Source of the DNA: Aminobacterium mobile DSM 12262
Lineage (GTDB): Bacteria; Synergistota; Synergistia; Synergistales; Aminobacteriaceae
DNA: 64,000 nt
Assembly: GCF_000526395.1 (NCBI RefSeq)
Contig: NZ_JAFZ01000003.1
Coordinates: 1 to 64,000 of the forward strand
Direction of reading: 5' to 3'
A model generated the notes under the pieces. That model was given only the letters and a program-made list of their open reading frames with translations, had not been told where the DNA came from and made no database searches. The position numbers and the translations under genes were made by a program. Positions within the stretch are counted from its first letter, which is position 1; each line of letters opens with the position of its first letter. Of this stretch, positions 1 through 8,552 are shown in pieces.

Positions 1-3
1 TGC

Positions 4-33
4 GTTTCCATCCCTTATAGGAAGTATCGAAAT
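4..33 (-). CRISPR. Leader-proximal CRISPR repeat (array continues off window)
   Basis: A 30-nt unit that, read on the minus strand, begins ATTTCGATACTTCC and ends AAGGGATGGAAAC. Its last eight bases (ATGGAAAC) resemble the ATTGAAAC-type 5' handle of type I-B crRNAs, so the array is taken to be transcribed leftwards, with this as the first repeat next to the leader. It can form a short hairpin, UUCC-UAUAA-GGGA. Only one copy lies in the window, so periodicity cannot be shown directly; support comes from its place just downstream of a complete cas operon and from two related degenerate copies near 8.6 kb. Confidence 0.85.
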
Positions 34-53
34 CCGTTCAACCCCTTCATTCT

Positions 54-85
54 ACTATATTTGCGTATTTTGTCGAAGAAGTCAA
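54..85 (-). promoter_or_regulatory. Putative CRISPR leader promoter
   Basis: On the minus strand a TTGACT -35 hexamer (85-80) is followed after 17 bp by AAATAT (62-57), or after 20 bp by TATAGT (59-54). A start near position 50 would lie about 17 nt before the first repeat. The rest of the leader (34-148) holds no convincing gene. Confidence 0.5.
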
Positions 86-148
86 TATTATGTTTTCAAG
101 GTGCGTGTATATAGTCTTTATATTGATGAGTACTGGATTTGTTGCTAG

Positions 149-204
149 AAAAAAGATTGTGTCGATCTCCCGTGATTTTAGCGCTATTGGGGGTCGACAC
201 AATC
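149..204 (-). terminator. Intrinsic terminator ending the cas operon
   Basis: Arms 155-165 and 194-204 are perfect 11-bp inverted repeats (GATTGTGTCGA), extended by a C-rich/G-rich pair. On the minus strand the second arm is followed at once by TTTTTT. It overlaps the cas2 stop codon and so separates the cas transcript from the leader and array, which then need their own promoter. Confidence 0.85.
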
Positions 205-466
205 ATACAAAGATACTCGCGCCACCTTTTTCTTTGCCCATAATTTCTCTTGAAGTATATCGTTCTGTTCTCCATACATAAAAGATTACGCTATCGTAAT
301 CGTCTTTAATGATTTTGTTTACTTCAATTTTAAGAGCAGTAAAAGTTGCCGGAGTAAGCTCTCCCTCTAAGACAGAGTTTTGTACCCAGCTTAGATATTT
401 TCGACCTATTTTTAAAACTTTATTGACTCGTTTTACACCTACATCATAAATCATTAAGACAAAAAT
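203..466 (-). CDS. cas2: CRISPR-associated endonuclease Cas2 (probable ATT start)
   Basis: Cas2 bridges two Cas1 dimers in the spacer-integration complex. The sequence matches the family closely: first strand IYDVG with the conserved Asp, then VKRVNKVLKIGRKYLSWVQNSVLEGEL, then a DSVIFYVW strand. The first ATG (454) would clip beta-strand 1. The frame is open upstream to the cas1 stop, and an ATT codon at 466 gives I(M)-FVLMIYDVG, the usual Cas2 N-terminus, with GAGGTGG six bases upstream; the same Shine-Dalgarno is 18 bases from the ATG. I therefore prefer the non-standard ATT start (87 residues). Three bases separate it from the cas1 stop. The C-terminal end overlaps the terminator. Confidence 0.88.
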   Translation of the reverse strand: MFVLMIYDVGVKRVNKVLKIGRKYLSWVQNSVLEGELTPATFTALKIEVNKIIKDDYDSVIFYVWRTERYTSREIMGKEKGGASIFV

Positions 467-469
467 GGC

Positions 470-1468
470 TTACCACCTCATGGCAAAAGGTTGATACTCC
501 TCATCGTGGAGTATATGCTTTTCAATTTTGTATGCTTCCATTCTAATAAGGCTTCGATAACTTACATTTCTTTTAAGACGAGGATGTTCAATAGTAGAAT
601 TTAAACGTTCTTCCCATGCTTTTAAAACTATAGGCCGCCCTTTTTCTGAGAGGTATATTCCTCCCCCAGACTGAGCTCCGAAGTGCTTCGCTTGAATTTC
701 TTTCTTGTTTAAAAGAGAAAAAATGAGTCTGTCTACAATTATTGGTTTAAATATTTCTGCTATATCTAAGTTTAAGCTGAAACGGCGGAAGTTAGTTTCG
801 TGAAGAAAACCTATGCGGGGGTCAATATGTGTTTTGTAAATTTGTGCTAAAGTCGTGACATAGCACATAGAATTTAAGAAACTTATAAGAGCATTTATAC
901 GATTTTGAGGGGGTCTTCTACTTCTTTTTTTCATAGAGAAGGAACCTCCACCCGTTATTAGATCAAACGCTGTGTAATAACAATCTCGTGCATTGCCTTC
1001 TATCCCCATAAGTTCTGATATCCCAATTTGTTCTTTTGCATAATTACTAAAAACAGTAAGTTTTTCAATTATGGAGTCGAGCTCAATATTTCCACGTCGA
1101 GAATAATATTGTAATGCTTTCTTCATGTTTTCTATAGAACCTGTTACAAACTTTTTAGCTATAAGAAGCCTTCTACAGTTATCAAGACAATGTTTGGCTT
1201 GGGCAAGGATTACAGCTCCTGAATTCATGTGTTCACGGGGGTAAAATGTTCCTTGATAATACCCATAGTGATTAAAGAAGTGCAGCATTACTTTATTGGC
1301 AGTACAAAATTCTAAAAAACGCTTGTTTAAATCTACTTCTCCGAAAATAAGCATTTCGTCTGTTGTTTCTACAGGAATAAATTTTCTAACCTCTGAACCT
1401 TCTATAATAATGGTATTTTCTTTTCGTTTAAGTTCTCCTGACGAAAGTACATAGAGTGTTTTTCCCAT
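470..1468 (-). CDS. cas1: CRISPR-associated integrase Cas1 (type I-B)
   Basis: Cas1 catalyses integration of new spacers at the leader end of the array. The catalytic metal ligands are visible as Glu in MGIEGNARDCYY, His in GFLHETNFRRFSLNLD and the acidic DIAEIFKPIIVDRLIF segment. About 332 residues is normal. The frame opens at 1486 inside cas4, but the ATG at 1468 (MGKTLYVLSSGEL) has GGAG nine bases upstream and matches family N-termini better. It follows cas4 by a few bases and precedes cas2, forming the adaptation module of the operon. Confidence 0.95.
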   Translation of the reverse strand: MGKTLYVLSSGELKRKENTIIIEGSEVRKFIPVETTDEMLIFGEVDLNKRFLEFCTANKVMLHFFNHYGYYQGTFYPREHMNSGAVILAQAKHCLDNCRRLLIAKKFVTGSIENMKKALQYYSRRGNIELDSIIEKLTVFSNYAKEQIGISELMGIEGNARDCYYTAFDLITGGGSFSMKKRSRRPPQNRINALISFLNSMCYVTTLAQIYKTHIDPRIGFLHETNFRRFSLNLDIAEIFKPIIVDRLIFSLLNKKEIQAKHFGAQSGGGIYLSEKGRPIVLKAWEERLNSTIEHPRLKRNVSYRSLIRMEAYKIEKHILHDEEYQPFAMRW

Positions 1469-1473
1469 TTTTA

Positions 1474-1983
1474 TCAGCTCCAACACAATTCATTGTAAGC
1501 GCAGTTTCTACAGTACTTACATTTTTTCGCATGAGGAGGGGCTTCAAGGGACGATATTGCAATAATCTCTTGATAAACTTGGTCAAGATGCGTTTTTAGT
1601 TCTTCTGAGAGTAGCACCTCTTCGCGTTTTTTCTCTTTTGGGAATAATAATTCCCCTCTAGCTTCGATTCCATTTTTTTGGAGTTCATAAAGGTAGTGTG
1701 CTAGTTGTAATCGTGCGGCATCGATGGAATGACTACTTTTTTTAATTTCTCCTACTACTAATGTTCCTTTTTCTTTGCGTAAAATATCAAATTTACTGCC
1801 CTCGAAATCAATACTTTTTTTATCTCTTTGATAAGAATTTCGGTCAATAAGTCGCCCCATCATAATAAAATCGTTTTCTTGATCTTGATCAATTTTGTGA
1901 ACTTCAAACCAAACTTGGCGTGAACAGATCTTATACGATTGTATTAATGTTCCTCCAATGTGAATATTTTCAGATATTAGCAT
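1474..1983 (-). CDS. cas4: CRISPR-associated exonuclease Cas4
   Basis: Cas4 is a RecB-family nuclease with an iron-sulfur cluster that trims prespacers and selects for a PAM together with Cas1-Cas2. The GEIKKS motif (residues 78-83) is the RecB-type active-site strand. Cys20 plus Cys155, Cys158, Cys161 and possibly Cys167 supply the Fe-S ligands in the typical one-plus-three layout. The 169-residue length is normal. GAGGGG lies about ten bases before the ATG. The stop is just upstream of the cas1 start, so the two are translationally coupled. Confidence 0.94.
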   Translation of the reverse strand: MLISENIHIGGTLIQSYKICSRQVWFEVHKIDQDQENDFIMMGRLIDRNSYQRDKKSIDFEGSKFDILRKEKGTLVVGEIKKSSHSIDAARLQLAHYLYELQKNGIEARGELLFPKEKKREEVLLSEELKTHLDQVYQEIIAISSLEAPPHAKKCKYCRNCAYNELCWS

Positions 1984-2005
1984 GTCATATACCCCTCATC
2001 ATATT

Positions 2006-4252
2006 TCAGACAAATTGATTTTCTATTCGGTTATCAATTTTTAGTTTTCCTCCGAGGTAAGAATCATATTCCATGTCGCAAAATGGAAGTCCGCTATATA
2101 TTTTCCCGTTTTTTAAAAAGTACCATAAGGGGACTTTTAACTCATACATGGCACGTTCTCTAGGAGGTAAGGTAATGACATCTCCGTAAAACATTGAAGG
2201 AATGACGGTTACAGTGTGATATTTGGAAAGGCGAGTCTGTGCTTTTTCATCAGTTATAATATTATCGAGGATACCTAAAAGTCGATTTTGTGTATTCTTA
2301 TACATTGATCGTGCCTCAATGTATTCTGTTGTTTCTCTTATATCTAGGTCAGAGTAAACGTCATTAACGATGTTAGAAAGTTTTTTTTCAGATAAATTGC
2401 CTTGGCAACTTTTAAATATAGATTCAGAACGTTCAAGTAAACGAGGATCAAAAATAGGGTTATAAATTCGTTTAGAAACATCAGAATACTTGTAAAGATG
2501 TACTTGGCTATCCCTTTGTTTATCTCTATACCTATTTATCCTTCCTGCTCTTTGAACGAGGGCGTCAGGTGGAGCAACTTCAGTGAAGAGCCAATCAAAA
2601 TCAATATCGAGAGAAACTTCTATTACTTGTGTTGAAATAACAAAACAGCTTTGTTCTATATGATTTTCTATATCTTTGCGATCTTTAAAAATAAATCTAG
2701 AGTGATAGCAAATAGGGTTAAGAGATTTAAGTGTCGCGCAGAGTTCTTGACATAAGTTAATTGAATTTACAACAACAAGAACTTTACGTTTCTCTTGAAC
2801 CGCTTGTTGAATATCTTGAATACCGTCTTTTGAGTTTATAGGGTAGCTGTGCATGGTATAGTTGCTTCTTATGCTATTTTGGAACGATCGATCTTCGACG
2901 ATTTGTGTTTCTCCAAGTTCTTCTGAAAAAAGGTTTCTGAGGTTATTGGGAAGAGTTGCGCTCATAAGAAGATAGCGGCTTCCTAATCGTGAAAAATGCT
3001 TTAAGGAAGAAATAATTAACCCCAATGTCCATCCATCATACGAATGTATTTCATCGAATATTATCACAGCGTTTGCAGCGTTAATTTCTTTTAAGGCCCA
3101 TCTTCCAGTATTAAATCCTGAAGACAATAGTTGGTCTACAGTTGCTACTGTTATAGGGCGAAGAAAAGATTTATCAAAGAGGATCTTTTGCCGATATTCC
3201 CAGCTTTCATAGTTGATATTTTTGTCTGTTTCTGATTTTGTGACAAGTTCAGCGGTTGAATGGCATAATCCCACATTCTCTTCACCAAAGATATCAACAA
3301 ATCTTTGCCATGTTTGAGTTGCTGTATTCATCGTTGGTAAAAGATAAATTATTTTAGCGTTATTCATATCCGAAAGATTTTTTAACGCCCAAAGTAGGGC
3401 TCCTTCAGTTTTTCCACTACCAGTAGGAGCTATAGCAATAAGATTCCCAAGGTGATTTCCCATCTCTTCTTGAAAGGGGCGTAATCCTTTAAATTGGATG
3501 TTCTTCTTTTGGCAACGATTTTGAAGATCTTTAACAAGAGTGCGTGGCTTTTTCTCAACGCTATAATTTATTTTAATATTTCCAGAGCCATGCCAATCTG
3601 CATAATAAAGCAACCCTTTAATTAGAACATAAAAATCGCGGCATTTTTGTATTCCGTCTCTTTTTGTTAAACAAGGTAATGCTTTTTTACATGTAGATAA
3701 AGCTAAGTCGTAAGGAGTACTTTTATTTTGAGGAAGTACAAATTTTTGATTCCAATTCATTCTCTTAAAGAAACTCTCTGCAATGTTTAACGCTTCTTCT
3801 ATCCCTTCTTCAATAAAACATGCATCTTTTTGAATTCGTTCCCTTTCAAAAGAAGAAAGGTCACCGTCAACGGCAAGATGGTGCCCTAAAACAGCTATGG
3901 CTTCTATCGGTGTTTGGGGAAAAAGTGTTTCGGGAGCAGCTTTTCGTAATTCTGCTCCCATCATTGCTACAAAAGGGAACGACGATAACTCATGTCGAAA
4001 ATTTTTCTTCCGATCAAAAGGAGCACCTCCATTTAAAGAGGCCATGATTTTTTGGAAAGGTTCATTCATCTTCCCTATGTCGTGTAATGCTATAGATAAT
4101 AGAGAAGCTTTCAAAATTTCATCGGTTGAAATTCCATATAAGGTGTGCATCTTATCTATGAGGTGCCTTTTCATTTCTATCGCTTGTCGCCATGCTTGAA
4201 ATACGGCAACTAAATGATCTTCATAGCTTTGATCTGGTTTCGCGTATTTCAA
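2006..4252 (-). CDS. cas3: CRISPR-associated helicase-nuclease Cas3 (HD plus DExH)
   Basis: Cas3 is recruited by target-bound Cascade, unwinds DNA and degrades it. The N-terminal HD nuclease carries His13 and the LHDIGK motif (His57-Asp58). The helicase part has Walker A GSGKT (278-282), DEIH (400-403), SATLP, and QRAGRINR in the second RecA lobe. At 748 residues the protein is complete. The start is TTG, overlapping the cas5 stop as TTGA, with AAGGAGG about eleven bases upstream. HD and helicase are fused in one chain, so target cleavage should be fully supported. Confidence 0.95.
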   Translation of the reverse strand: MKYAKPDQSYEDHLVAVFQAWRQAIEMKRHLIDKMHTLYGISTDEILKASLLSIALHDIGKMNEPFQKIMASLNGGAPFDRKKNFRHELSSFPFVAMMGAELRKAAPETLFPQTPIEAIAVLGHHLAVDGDLSSFERERIQKDACFIEEGIEEALNIAESFFKRMNWNQKFVLPQNKSTPYDLALSTCKKALPCLTKRDGIQKCRDFYVLIKGLLYYADWHGSGNIKINYSVEKKPRTLVKDLQNRCQKKNIQFKGLRPFQEEMGNHLGNLIAIAPTGSGKTEGALLWALKNLSDMNNAKIIYLLPTMNTATQTWQRFVDIFGEENVGLCHSTAELVTKSETDKNINYESWEYRQKILFDKSFLRPITVATVDQLLSSGFNTGRWALKEINAANAVIIFDEIHSYDGWTLGLIISSLKHFSRLGSRYLLMSATLPNNLRNLFSEELGETQIVEDRSFQNSIRSNYTMHSYPINSKDGIQDIQQAVQEKRKVLVVVNSINLCQELCATLKSLNPICYHSRFIFKDRKDIENHIEQSCFVISTQVIEVSLDIDFDWLFTEVAPPDALVQRAGRINRYRDKQRDSQVHLYKYSDVSKRIYNPIFDPRLLERSESIFKSCQGNLSEKKLSNIVNDVYSDLDIRETTEYIEARSMYKNTQNRLLGILDNIITDEKAQTRLSKYHTVTVIPSMFYGDVITLPPRERAMYELKVPLWYFLKNGKIYSGLPFCDMEYDSYLGGKLKIDNRIENQFV

Positions 4253-4968
4253 ATTAATGGGAACCTCCTTTTGTTGTACTCTATCCCTTCAATTGGAGTA
4301 TCAAGCGTTATAGGTTGCGAGATAAACGTAAAAGGCTCTTTAGCAGATAGTTTTCGAGAGCCGTCTTTAAAGGAATATTCTGTAGGCAATAGGTAGACAC
4401 GAGGCGGGAAGATAGATTGGTTAATGGGAATGTCGCTTAAATTTATTGAAGATGTATATTTCCCAGAAATATCCCCTCTTAGACAGGTGTTTTCAATGTT
4501 TGATATTAAAGAAATTTGTATTGGTAGAGGTTCAGTTATATGTGTTAATTTAGCGATATCGTCACTTGTTCCCAAAGAAAGGGCATAGCAAGGATTGATG
4601 AAAGCATCATGAACGTTCTGAAGTATATCAATATTATCACTTGCTATGAGCAATTCTATTGATACACTAAAAAGGACCTCTCTTATTAAAACAGAAGAAA
4701 TGGTCTCCTTAGATTTTATTTTGTAATGTTTCCATAAATCATAAACACGGCTTTTGTGCGTTCCATATATTCCAAAATGAAGTTTGTTTTCTTTCTTAAA
4801 TTCCATCGCTTCTTCAAACTTTATGCCAAGGGCGGCTCCAATAAGTCCTGTTATTGCTGTTACAGAAGGTAGAGGAAGTGTCGATTGGAATGTATGTTCT
4901 TCGGGAAGGCGAAAAGATGCACTTTGGGAATAGAGTTTTAAAGGTAAACAGTAGAGTTGAATTTGCAA
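4249..4968 (-). CDS. cas5: Cascade subunit Cas5 (type I-B, Cas5b/Cas5t)
   Basis: Cas5 caps the 5' handle of the crRNA in the Cascade backbone. The N-terminal RAMP strand (QIQLYCLPLKLYSQSASFRLPEEHTFQSTLPLPSVTAITGLIGAALG) is typical of the I-B family, including the glycine-rich GLIGAALG segment. A longer frame opens with GTG at 4977, but that codon overlaps the AGGAGGTGG Shine-Dalgarno; TTG at 4968 is eight bases downstream of AGGAGG and is the better start (about 239 residues). It sits between cas7 and cas3. Confidence 0.92.
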   Translation of the reverse strand: MQIQLYCLPLKLYSQSASFRLPEEHTFQSTLPLPSVTAITGLIGAALGIKFEEAMEFKKENKLHFGIYGTHKSRVYDLWKHYKIKSKETISSVLIREVLFSVSIELLIASDNIDILQNVHDAFINPCYALSLGTSDDIAKLTHITEPLPIQISLISNIENTCLRGDISGKYTSSINLSDIPINQSIFPPRVYLLPTEYSFKDGSRKLSAKEPFTFISQPITLDTPIEGIEYNKRRFPLI

Positions 4969-4988
4969 ATATCCCACCTCCTTTTAGT

Positions 4989-5867
4989 TTATTCTTCTGT
5001 ATAGACGGATCTTACCCATTCCCTCATTTTGTCAAAAGCTTTCCCCATGGGTAACGTGTCTTCAGGTGTTTTGTCGAAAAAACCTTCGCGAACGCCAAAA
5101 GTGTTATCTAGAATAATTTTTTTAAAATCTTCTAGAGTTGCTATTAAAGGAGAAAGTTGTATGGTTTTTTCTTCTAGCATGAGCGTCTCTAGAAAAATGG
5201 GATTTTTAGTAGATAAAATAGCGCTGGCTATAAATTTAGGAGAAATATCTGTTAGAAATCGCGACTGTCTTCCTGATGACCAAAGATTTTGAAGTGAGTC
5301 TAAAATAGCGTTAACCCTTTTTGCTTTTTGTGTTGGAGTGAGATCTTCGTTAAAACCGTCGCCAGTTCCCACTCTATCTAATTCTATTAAAATTGTTCCC
5401 CTGTAGAATCCAGCACATATTTCTGTTTCAAATATATTCGGATTGCCACCGGCATTTACTGACATGTAATTTGTCCCAAAATCTAAATCTCCAGTATAAG
5501 GGGTAAGACTAACTAACGGCGAAACTCTCAAGGGAGAAGTCCTTTTGGTTGCAGCCTGGCCTTTAACAGTTCCCATAAATCCAAATAAATCGTCATCTAT
5601 ATACTTAACAGGATCTTGCATAGTAGTAGCAGCACCTTTGTTGATAGTAGAAGCTTTCCCCTCCGATAATTCCCATCCTAAATTAGAAAGTTGGTCACGT
5701 AATGCTCTTCTTACCCATTGAGAGGAACCATAAGGAAAGTCTTCATTTTCGTATGTAAACTTTTTTATGCTAGAAAGGTTATCTGCTTCTTTATCACTGC
5801 CATTAAGACTTCCAAGAGTTGTTTTAACCAGATATGTTACTGTAAGAGCCTTAGCATTTTTTATCAT
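4989..5867 (-). CDS. cas7: Cascade backbone subunit Cas7 (Cst2/DevR family)
   Basis: Multiple Cas7 copies coat the crRNA spacer and form the Cascade filament. The sequence is of the Cst2/DevR type: N-terminal KALTVTYLVKTTLGSLNG, a central YIDDDLFGFMG loop, the conserved KRTSPLRVSPLVSL stretch and TNYMSVNAGGNPNIFETEI. The 292-residue length is normal for the family. GGGGGG lies eight bases before the ATG. It lies between the large subunit gene and cas5 with short gaps, as in other type I-B loci. Confidence 0.94.
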   Translation of the reverse strand: MIKNAKALTVTYLVKTTLGSLNGSDKEADNLSSIKKFTYENEDFPYGSSQWVRRALRDQLSNLGWELSEGKASTINKGAATTMQDPVKYIDDDLFGFMGTVKGQAATKRTSPLRVSPLVSLTPYTGDLDFGTNYMSVNAGGNPNIFETEICAGFYRGTILIELDRVGTGDGFNEDLTPTQKAKRVNAILDSLQNLWSSGRQSRFLTDISPKFIASAILSTKNPIFLETLMLEEKTIQLSPLIATLEDFKKIILDNTFGVREGFFDKTPEDTLPMGKAFDKMREWVRSVYTEE

Positions 5868-5894
5868 AAAATTATCCCCCCAGTAAATAATAGA

Positions 5895-6200
5895 CTATTC
5901 TGTACCTTTCTTTATATTACTTTTAGCGGCAAAGAAGCTGTTTAATGCAGCAATCATACAAAACTGTTTGAACTCTTTGAAATTCTTATTCGATAGACTA
6001 CCTTCATAAATTTCTGGTGGTATCGTTAAAGTTCCACCCATTCTAAATTGGAGTCTGTTTAATTGTTCTAAGAAAGCTACTCGACTTTTTGTTCTTCTTA
6101 GGGTGTAAAGATCGGATTTTCTTCCGTCTTCTTCTTTCCCTATAGCGTAGCCAATTCGTTTCCCAAGCGTTACAGCAGCACTTTGCTCTTCAGAAGTCAT
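5895..6200 (-). CDS. Possible Cas11b small subunit from an internal start in cas8b
   Basis: The operon has no separate small-subunit gene. In several type I-B, I-C and I-D systems the small subunit Cas11 is made from an internal start in the large-subunit gene. Here an in-frame ATG at 6200 is preceded by GGGGGG with nine intervening bases and would give 101 residues starting MTSEEQSAAV, an all-helical basic segment (GKRIGYAIG, LYTLRRTKSRVAFLEQLNRL). This is an inference from the ribosome-site-like G-run, the position and known biology; it is not proved by the sequence. Confidence 0.5.
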   Translation of the reverse strand: MTSEEQSAAVTLGKRIGYAIGKEEDGRKSDLYTLRRTKSRVAFLEQLNRLQFRMGGTLTIPPEIYEGSLSNKNFKEFKQFCMIAALNSFFAAKSNIKKGTE

Positions 6201-7583
6201 TTTTTCTTTCCCCCCAATATTTGCTTCATAAAACATTAGAAAATCAAAAAGTGGCTTAATGTAGCCTGTTTTCTTATTCCGATTACTGTGATAAACATAC
6301 TGTTCTAACAAATCTAAGACAGACTTCTTTTTTAATATTCGCTCGCATATGCGATTGCGATAGAGTGTCATCCCATCATTTTGAGCGTCGTAATCAATGA
6401 GTAACCGCATGAATTCTTTCATATCGATAGAGACCTGTTGTTCTAAAGCGTTGAAAAGCTTGAAAATGTAGAGAGTGTCTTGGAAAAGCCAAAGAGATTT
6501 AATTGCAAAAGTGCTTCCTGTGTGGGTGGCCGTAAGAATATAAAAGTTTACGTTTGTATCTAATATATCTATGCCATAAAGGTTGTCCAGGTCCTCGCGG
6601 ATTGAAGTGTTGTTGTTTCCTTCTTTTACAAGCTTTGAATACAATGTGTAAAAGAAAGCGAAAGCGACTTCAAAACTTTTTTGGAAATAAGTTCCTAAGC
6701 TCGTGTCAAAATTTTGGTTGTAGTTAGGATCTGTGGATTTTGTGGCATTCATCGCAGGGTATATTTCATCCATTTTTTTGAGAGAACTACTATAAGGGAA
6801 AAACGTGAAAAGACTATTTTTAGATCGGTAGTAAAAGCCATTAACAGGAACAAACTTTCCAAGTAGCGCGCATTTCCAACATGCTTTTTCAGGACTTCCT
6901 CCATTTGAGTTAAATGAAAGGCCTCCTGAAGCTCCTGTGAGCAATGGAAGAATAGTAGAACCCACTTCATAGCAGTTTGCTGCGGGGGCCCCGCATATGC
7001 AACATTCATATCGTTTTTTATTTTGGGGTTTAGAAATATCAAGATCTAGTGTAGGTTTGACTTCGTTGGGGCCATCAATAAGCATGGCAGAACTCGTTAT
7101 ATTTGTAAGGTTGTTTTGTTCAATAAAAGAATCTAATCTTTTTTGAAGATGCGAATATTCTTCGGGAAGTATGTGTTTTGTTTTATTTTTCCACTTAACT
7201 TGTTGAGCAGATGCTTTAGGAGGTTGATCAAAGATAAGCCACGCAATACCTCGAGCTTTTCTTTTGGGGAACATATAAAAATCATCTTTTCGGTTATCGT
7301 AATAGAAATTGTACTTTTCTTTGTCTTGTTTCTGTAGTTCCGTTGAAATATTGTAATATTCGTTAATAAGCGCATCGTAAGATTTATTAAGGGACTCTTG
7401 AATGTCTTTTTGAGTTCCTGAAACTACAAAATGATCTTCGTCAAGTTTTATTGATATTTTATGGTCGTTTTCTTCGTTTATTTTTGAAAGAATGTTTTTA
7501 AAACCAATAAGCCCTGAGTCTTGCCAAAAGTGCCCGATTTTGTGAAACACGATCTCTAATATTTCTGTGGATTGTTTATCCAC
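5895..7583 (-). CDS. cas8b: Cascade large subunit Cas8b (Cst1-like)
   Basis: The large subunit recognises the PAM and recruits Cas3. This 562-residue protein has a zinc-finger-like insertion with Cys194-x2-Cys197 and Cys235-x2-Cys238, as in the Cst1/Cas8b1 group. The C-terminal ~100 residues are helical and resemble the small subunit (see the internal start at 6200). The GTG start has AAGGAGG seven bases upstream. Assignment rests on position between cas6 and cas7 and on the Cys pattern; Cas8 proteins diverge fast, so the exact subfamily is less certain than the role. Confidence 0.88.
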   Translation of the reverse strand: MDKQSTEILEIVFHKIGHFWQDSGLIGFKNILSKINEENDHKISIKLDEDHFVVSGTQKDIQESLNKSYDALINEYYNISTELQKQDKEKYNFYYDNRKDDFYMFPKRKARGIAWLIFDQPPKASAQQVKWKNKTKHILPEEYSHLQKRLDSFIEQNNLTNITSSAMLIDGPNEVKPTLDLDISKPQNKKRYECCICGAPAANCYEVGSTILPLLTGASGGLSFNSNGGSPEKACWKCALLGKFVPVNGFYYRSKNSLFTFFPYSSSLKKMDEIYPAMNATKSTDPNYNQNFDTSLGTYFQKSFEVAFAFFYTLYSKLVKEGNNNTSIREDLDNLYGIDILDTNVNFYILTATHTGSTFAIKSLWLFQDTLYIFKLFNALEQQVSIDMKEFMRLLIDYDAQNDGMTLYRNRICERILKKKSVLDLLEQYVYHSNRNKKTGYIKPLFDFLMFYEANIGGKEKMTSEEQSAAVTLGKRIGYAIGKEEDGRKSDLYTLRRTKSRVAFLEQLNRLQFRMGGTLTIPPEIYEGSLSNKNFKEFKQFCMIAALNSFFAAKSNIKKGTE

Positions 7584-7595
7584 AATCTCACCTCC

Positions 7596-8351
7596 TTATC
7601 TTATGAGTTCAACACATCCGAATCCAGAGCTATTTTTTGCACCGAGACCAGCGTCTAAAGCTGTTTGTAAGAGTTCTTGAGAACCTGTAAGTCGAAAGTT
7701 GCCGTTCCACCCCTTGATTGGTCTGTTGTCTTCAGGGCTAAAAAATCTTATCGATTCCCATATCCGTCCCAAATTTTCTATTTTTATTGTTTGATTTAGT
7801 TCACTTTTTTCTGATGTTATTAGAGTGAATTTTTTTATGAGATTTGCATGTATTTGTTCTCCGAATTCTTGGTCGTAAGGAGAGTGATAGTGAGTAAAAT
7901 CGCTTCCGTCATATTTTTTAAGGGTAGAGTAGCAGACTATTGGAGAGAGGGTTTGTACTAGTATCTCTTCTGATTTTGCTTGAGGGTTTTCAACAGTTAC
8001 TTCTTTACATTGAAGGAAATTATTTCCTAGTCTTATTTCTCCCAGGGAAAGAGCATTATTAGCAAGTTGTTCAAGAATGGCGTTAACAGGAGAGGTTATT
8101 GAAAGTTTCACGGGGGAAGGAATATATAAAAAGTCTTTTTCTCGTTTTATAGGGCCGTTCCCAAAAAGCTTTGAGAAACAAAATAATTTAAAATGACGTT
8201 TCCCTTCATAAATAAACCCTTCATTGTGTAAAAAATGAGCATACTCTTTATCGAGAAGGTTGTATACCATAGCTTGAATTTGATACTGATGTTGTTGTTT
8301 AAGTCGTAAGACGTTTCCTTCGGCAATGTCAAAAAGAAGGCATATTTTCAT
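7596..8351 (-). CDS. cas6: crRNA-processing endoribonuclease Cas6
   Basis: Cas6 cleaves repeat RNA to leave the 8-nt 5' handle. The protein begins MKICLLFDIAEGN and has the LKQQHQYQIQAMVYNLL helix with a candidate catalytic His, and ends with the glycine-rich GLGAKNSSGFGCVEL loop that marks the family. The frame is open to 8387, but GGAGG eight bases before the ATG at 8351 fixes the start (251 residues). It is the first gene of the cas operon. About 280 nt of leader separate it from the promoter at 8639-8667, and that leader contains the repeat-like elements described separately. Confidence 0.93.
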   Translation of the reverse strand: MKICLLFDIAEGNVLRLKQQHQYQIQAMVYNLLDKEYAHFLHNEGFIYEGKRHFKLFCFSKLFGNGPIKREKDFLYIPSPVKLSITSPVNAILEQLANNALSLGEIRLGNNFLQCKEVTVENPQAKSEEILVQTLSPIVCYSTLKKYDGSDFTHYHSPYDQEFGEQIHANLIKKFTLITSEKSELNQTIKIENLGRIWESIRFFSPEDNRPIKGWNGNFRLTGSQELLQTALDAGLGAKNSSGFGCVELIR

Positions 8352-8552
8352 TAGCAAAACCTCCAAGCTTTTTGTTTTCACCGACACATTAATATTAAAG
8401 CGTGCTTTTTGTTGTAATCTGAGTATTTAGGACTATCTAATGACAACAAACTCAGAACTTCATGTGTGTTTTTTGATCAACTTTCGCCTGATTAGAAGTA
8501 GATTTCGTTTAACGAAGGATTACTATTTTTTGAACTCTGCAAAAAGAGAAAA

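Noticed and set aside
90-281. Plus-strand frame in the CRISPR leader
   Set aside because: It crosses the cas terminator and the end of cas2 on the opposite strand, and has no ribosome site.
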